Under the pieces are notes generated by a model. The model ran no database searches. It was not told the DNA's origin and was given only the letters and a program-made list of their open reading frames with translations. Both the position numbers and the translations under genes were made by a program. Shown piece after piece: positions 50,536-51,297 of a stretch of 51,297 nt of DNA. The first letter of the stretch is position 1. The number at the start of each line of letters is the position of its first letter. The DNA is from Candidatus Hodarchaeum mangrovi (GTDB lineage Archaea > Asgardarchaeota > Heimdallarchaeia > Hodarchaeales > Hodarchaeaceae), in NCBI GenBank assembly GCA_016839515.1, contig JAEOUE010000032.1, forward strand, positions 1 through 51,297, in the 5' to 3' direction.

Positions 50536-51117
50536 CTAGGTATTTCTTATCCTTCTATGAATAATGATCGCAATTAGAATTAGCCCAAAGAAAATCGGAG
50601 AGAATGTAATTCCAGTGTTGCTAGAGGTTGGAAAAATCGGATTCCAATCAGTAATATGGGAAATGGAAGGATTAATAGTTAAAGCGTAATTAAAATCTCC
50701 TTGCTGAAGTGTTTGGATTCGAAGATTGATAGGTACTCCGTAAACAAAAGGTTTTTTGACAATAAATTCATAACTTGAGTAACTAAGAAGTAAGAAAGTG
50801 GGAGGAGGAATTTTTAATGGTCCAGTAAAATTAAAACCATACACAACGTGCCATAGAAGGATATCTGAAACATTACATTGAGACTCTCCATAATATGTCA
50901 ATCGAAATATAATTCCTAATGCCCCTGCAGAGTCATAGGTGCATTGAACACCTGGAGGGCATGGACCTGGGATAAATATTCCAGGAGAAGTTGCACCTAC
51001 AATTTCCAGATCCAAAATAATATTATTTGTATGTAGACTTAAGCTGAGAGAATTATTTACTATTATAAGACCTAATAGTATGAATAATGCCTTAAACATT
51101 AGCTTTCGAGAATCCAT
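50536..51117 (-). CDS. Small surface protein with signal peptide and C-terminal TM
   Basis: 193 residues. N-terminal signal helix (LMFKALFILLGLIIVNNSL) followed by an extracytoplasmic domain with a PGPCPPGVQC motif (Cys pair, possible disulfide) and beta-strand-rich sequence, then a C-terminal TM (ITFSPIFFGLILIAIII) and RRIRNT tail. The layout resembles archaeal sorting or anchored surface proteins. Not recognised. GGTAAAGTGAT precedes the ATG. It converges on the LVIVD gene with a 7-bp gap. The remaining 180 bases to the right edge show no gene. Confidence 0.65.
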   Translation of the reverse strand: MDSRKLMFKALFILLGLIIVNNSLSLSLHTNNIILDLEIVGATSPGIFIPGPCPPGVQCTYDSAGALGIIFRLTYYGESQCNVSDILLWHVVYGFNFTGPLKIPPPTFLLLSYSSYEFIVKKPFVYGVPINLRIQTLQQGDFNYALTINPSISHITDWNPIFPTSSNTGITFSPIFFGLILIAIIIHRRIRNT

Positions 51118-51297
51118 ATCACTTTACCTAGGAGAAATCACTATTAAATTCTTTGAAATTACGGAATAAGGTCAAAATGGAACATAGTCTATTAAACATT
51201 TTATAATCTCTGAGGAAAGCTGATTAAAAAATGATCTAGGGTTCTTTCCTAATAAATTATATCTCAAAGATATAAAAATCTATGAAGTCTGACATGA

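Noticed and set aside
51118-51297. Possible gene at the right edge
   Set aside because: No frame with start signal or coding character was seen in the last 180 bases.

Overview
The window is AT-rich (about one third G+C by eye) and gene-dense, and it reads as archaeal. Evidence includes an archaeal/eukaryal-type IleRS, Nep1 (EMG1), an ADP-forming acyl-CoA synthetase alpha subunit, an MtnA-type isomerase, a KaiC-like ATPase, a beta-CASP nuclease, GGTG/GAGG ribosome binding sites and many TTG starts. Eukaryote-like signature proteins point to an Asgard archaeon: a gelsolin-like domain protein, a roadblock/LC7-type protein, three longin/roadblock-like proteins and a flotillin. A methylcrotonyl-CoA carboxylase operon fits the leucine-degrading Heimdallarchaeia side. 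The lineage is an inference: no rRNA or ribosomal protein gene is present.

Layout. 1-5000: a gene cut by the left edge, a small membrane protein, a winged-helix regulator, rubrerythrin, and a coupled roadblock/IMPase-family pair. 5100-10100: ileS and a short bacterial-type alaS in one transcription unit. 10100-13900 (minus): a glutamine/NAD block of glnA, a nitrilase-type amidase, nadE and a class II glutamine amidotransferase. 14000-20650 (minus): a leucine-catabolism operon in the order biotin carboxylase, biotin carrier, carboxyltransferase, LiuC-type methylglutaconyl-CoA hydratase, alpha/beta hydrolase, ChbG/YdjC-type deacetylase. 21150-26000: an NfeD-like protein with an Asp/His-rich segment and a flotillin, facing a longin-like/TPR protein and a large helical protein. 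26100-31800: CPBP protease, nitrilase, a beta-CASP nuclease with a novel N-terminal region, a double RecA/KaiC protein and a small unknown. 31850-36500: mtnA, a putative SPOUT methyltransferase, an APH-like kinase coupled to an ACD alpha subunit.

36650-46400 is the most Asgard-specific part. It holds a polytopic membrane protein, two full-length paralogues that meet tail to tail with overlapping stop codons (probable longin plus roadblock architecture), larC-larB, a YkgJ-like cysteine-cluster protein abutting a gelsolin/zinc-ribbon protein, two small regulators with linked membrane segments, an unknown protein, a DUF84/YjjX-type NTPase and nep1. 46600-51100: a 62-residue protein, a membrane-anchored HEAT-repeat protein, a secreted LVIVD-type propeller and a small surface protein.

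No rRNA, tRNA, CRISPR array, insertion sequence or phage gene was seen. Regulatory candidates are two inverted repeats upstream of the carboxylase operon, an imperfect palindrome over the TATA region of the first regulator gene, and a few TATA boxes. Functions come from motif recognition only; no database search was run.
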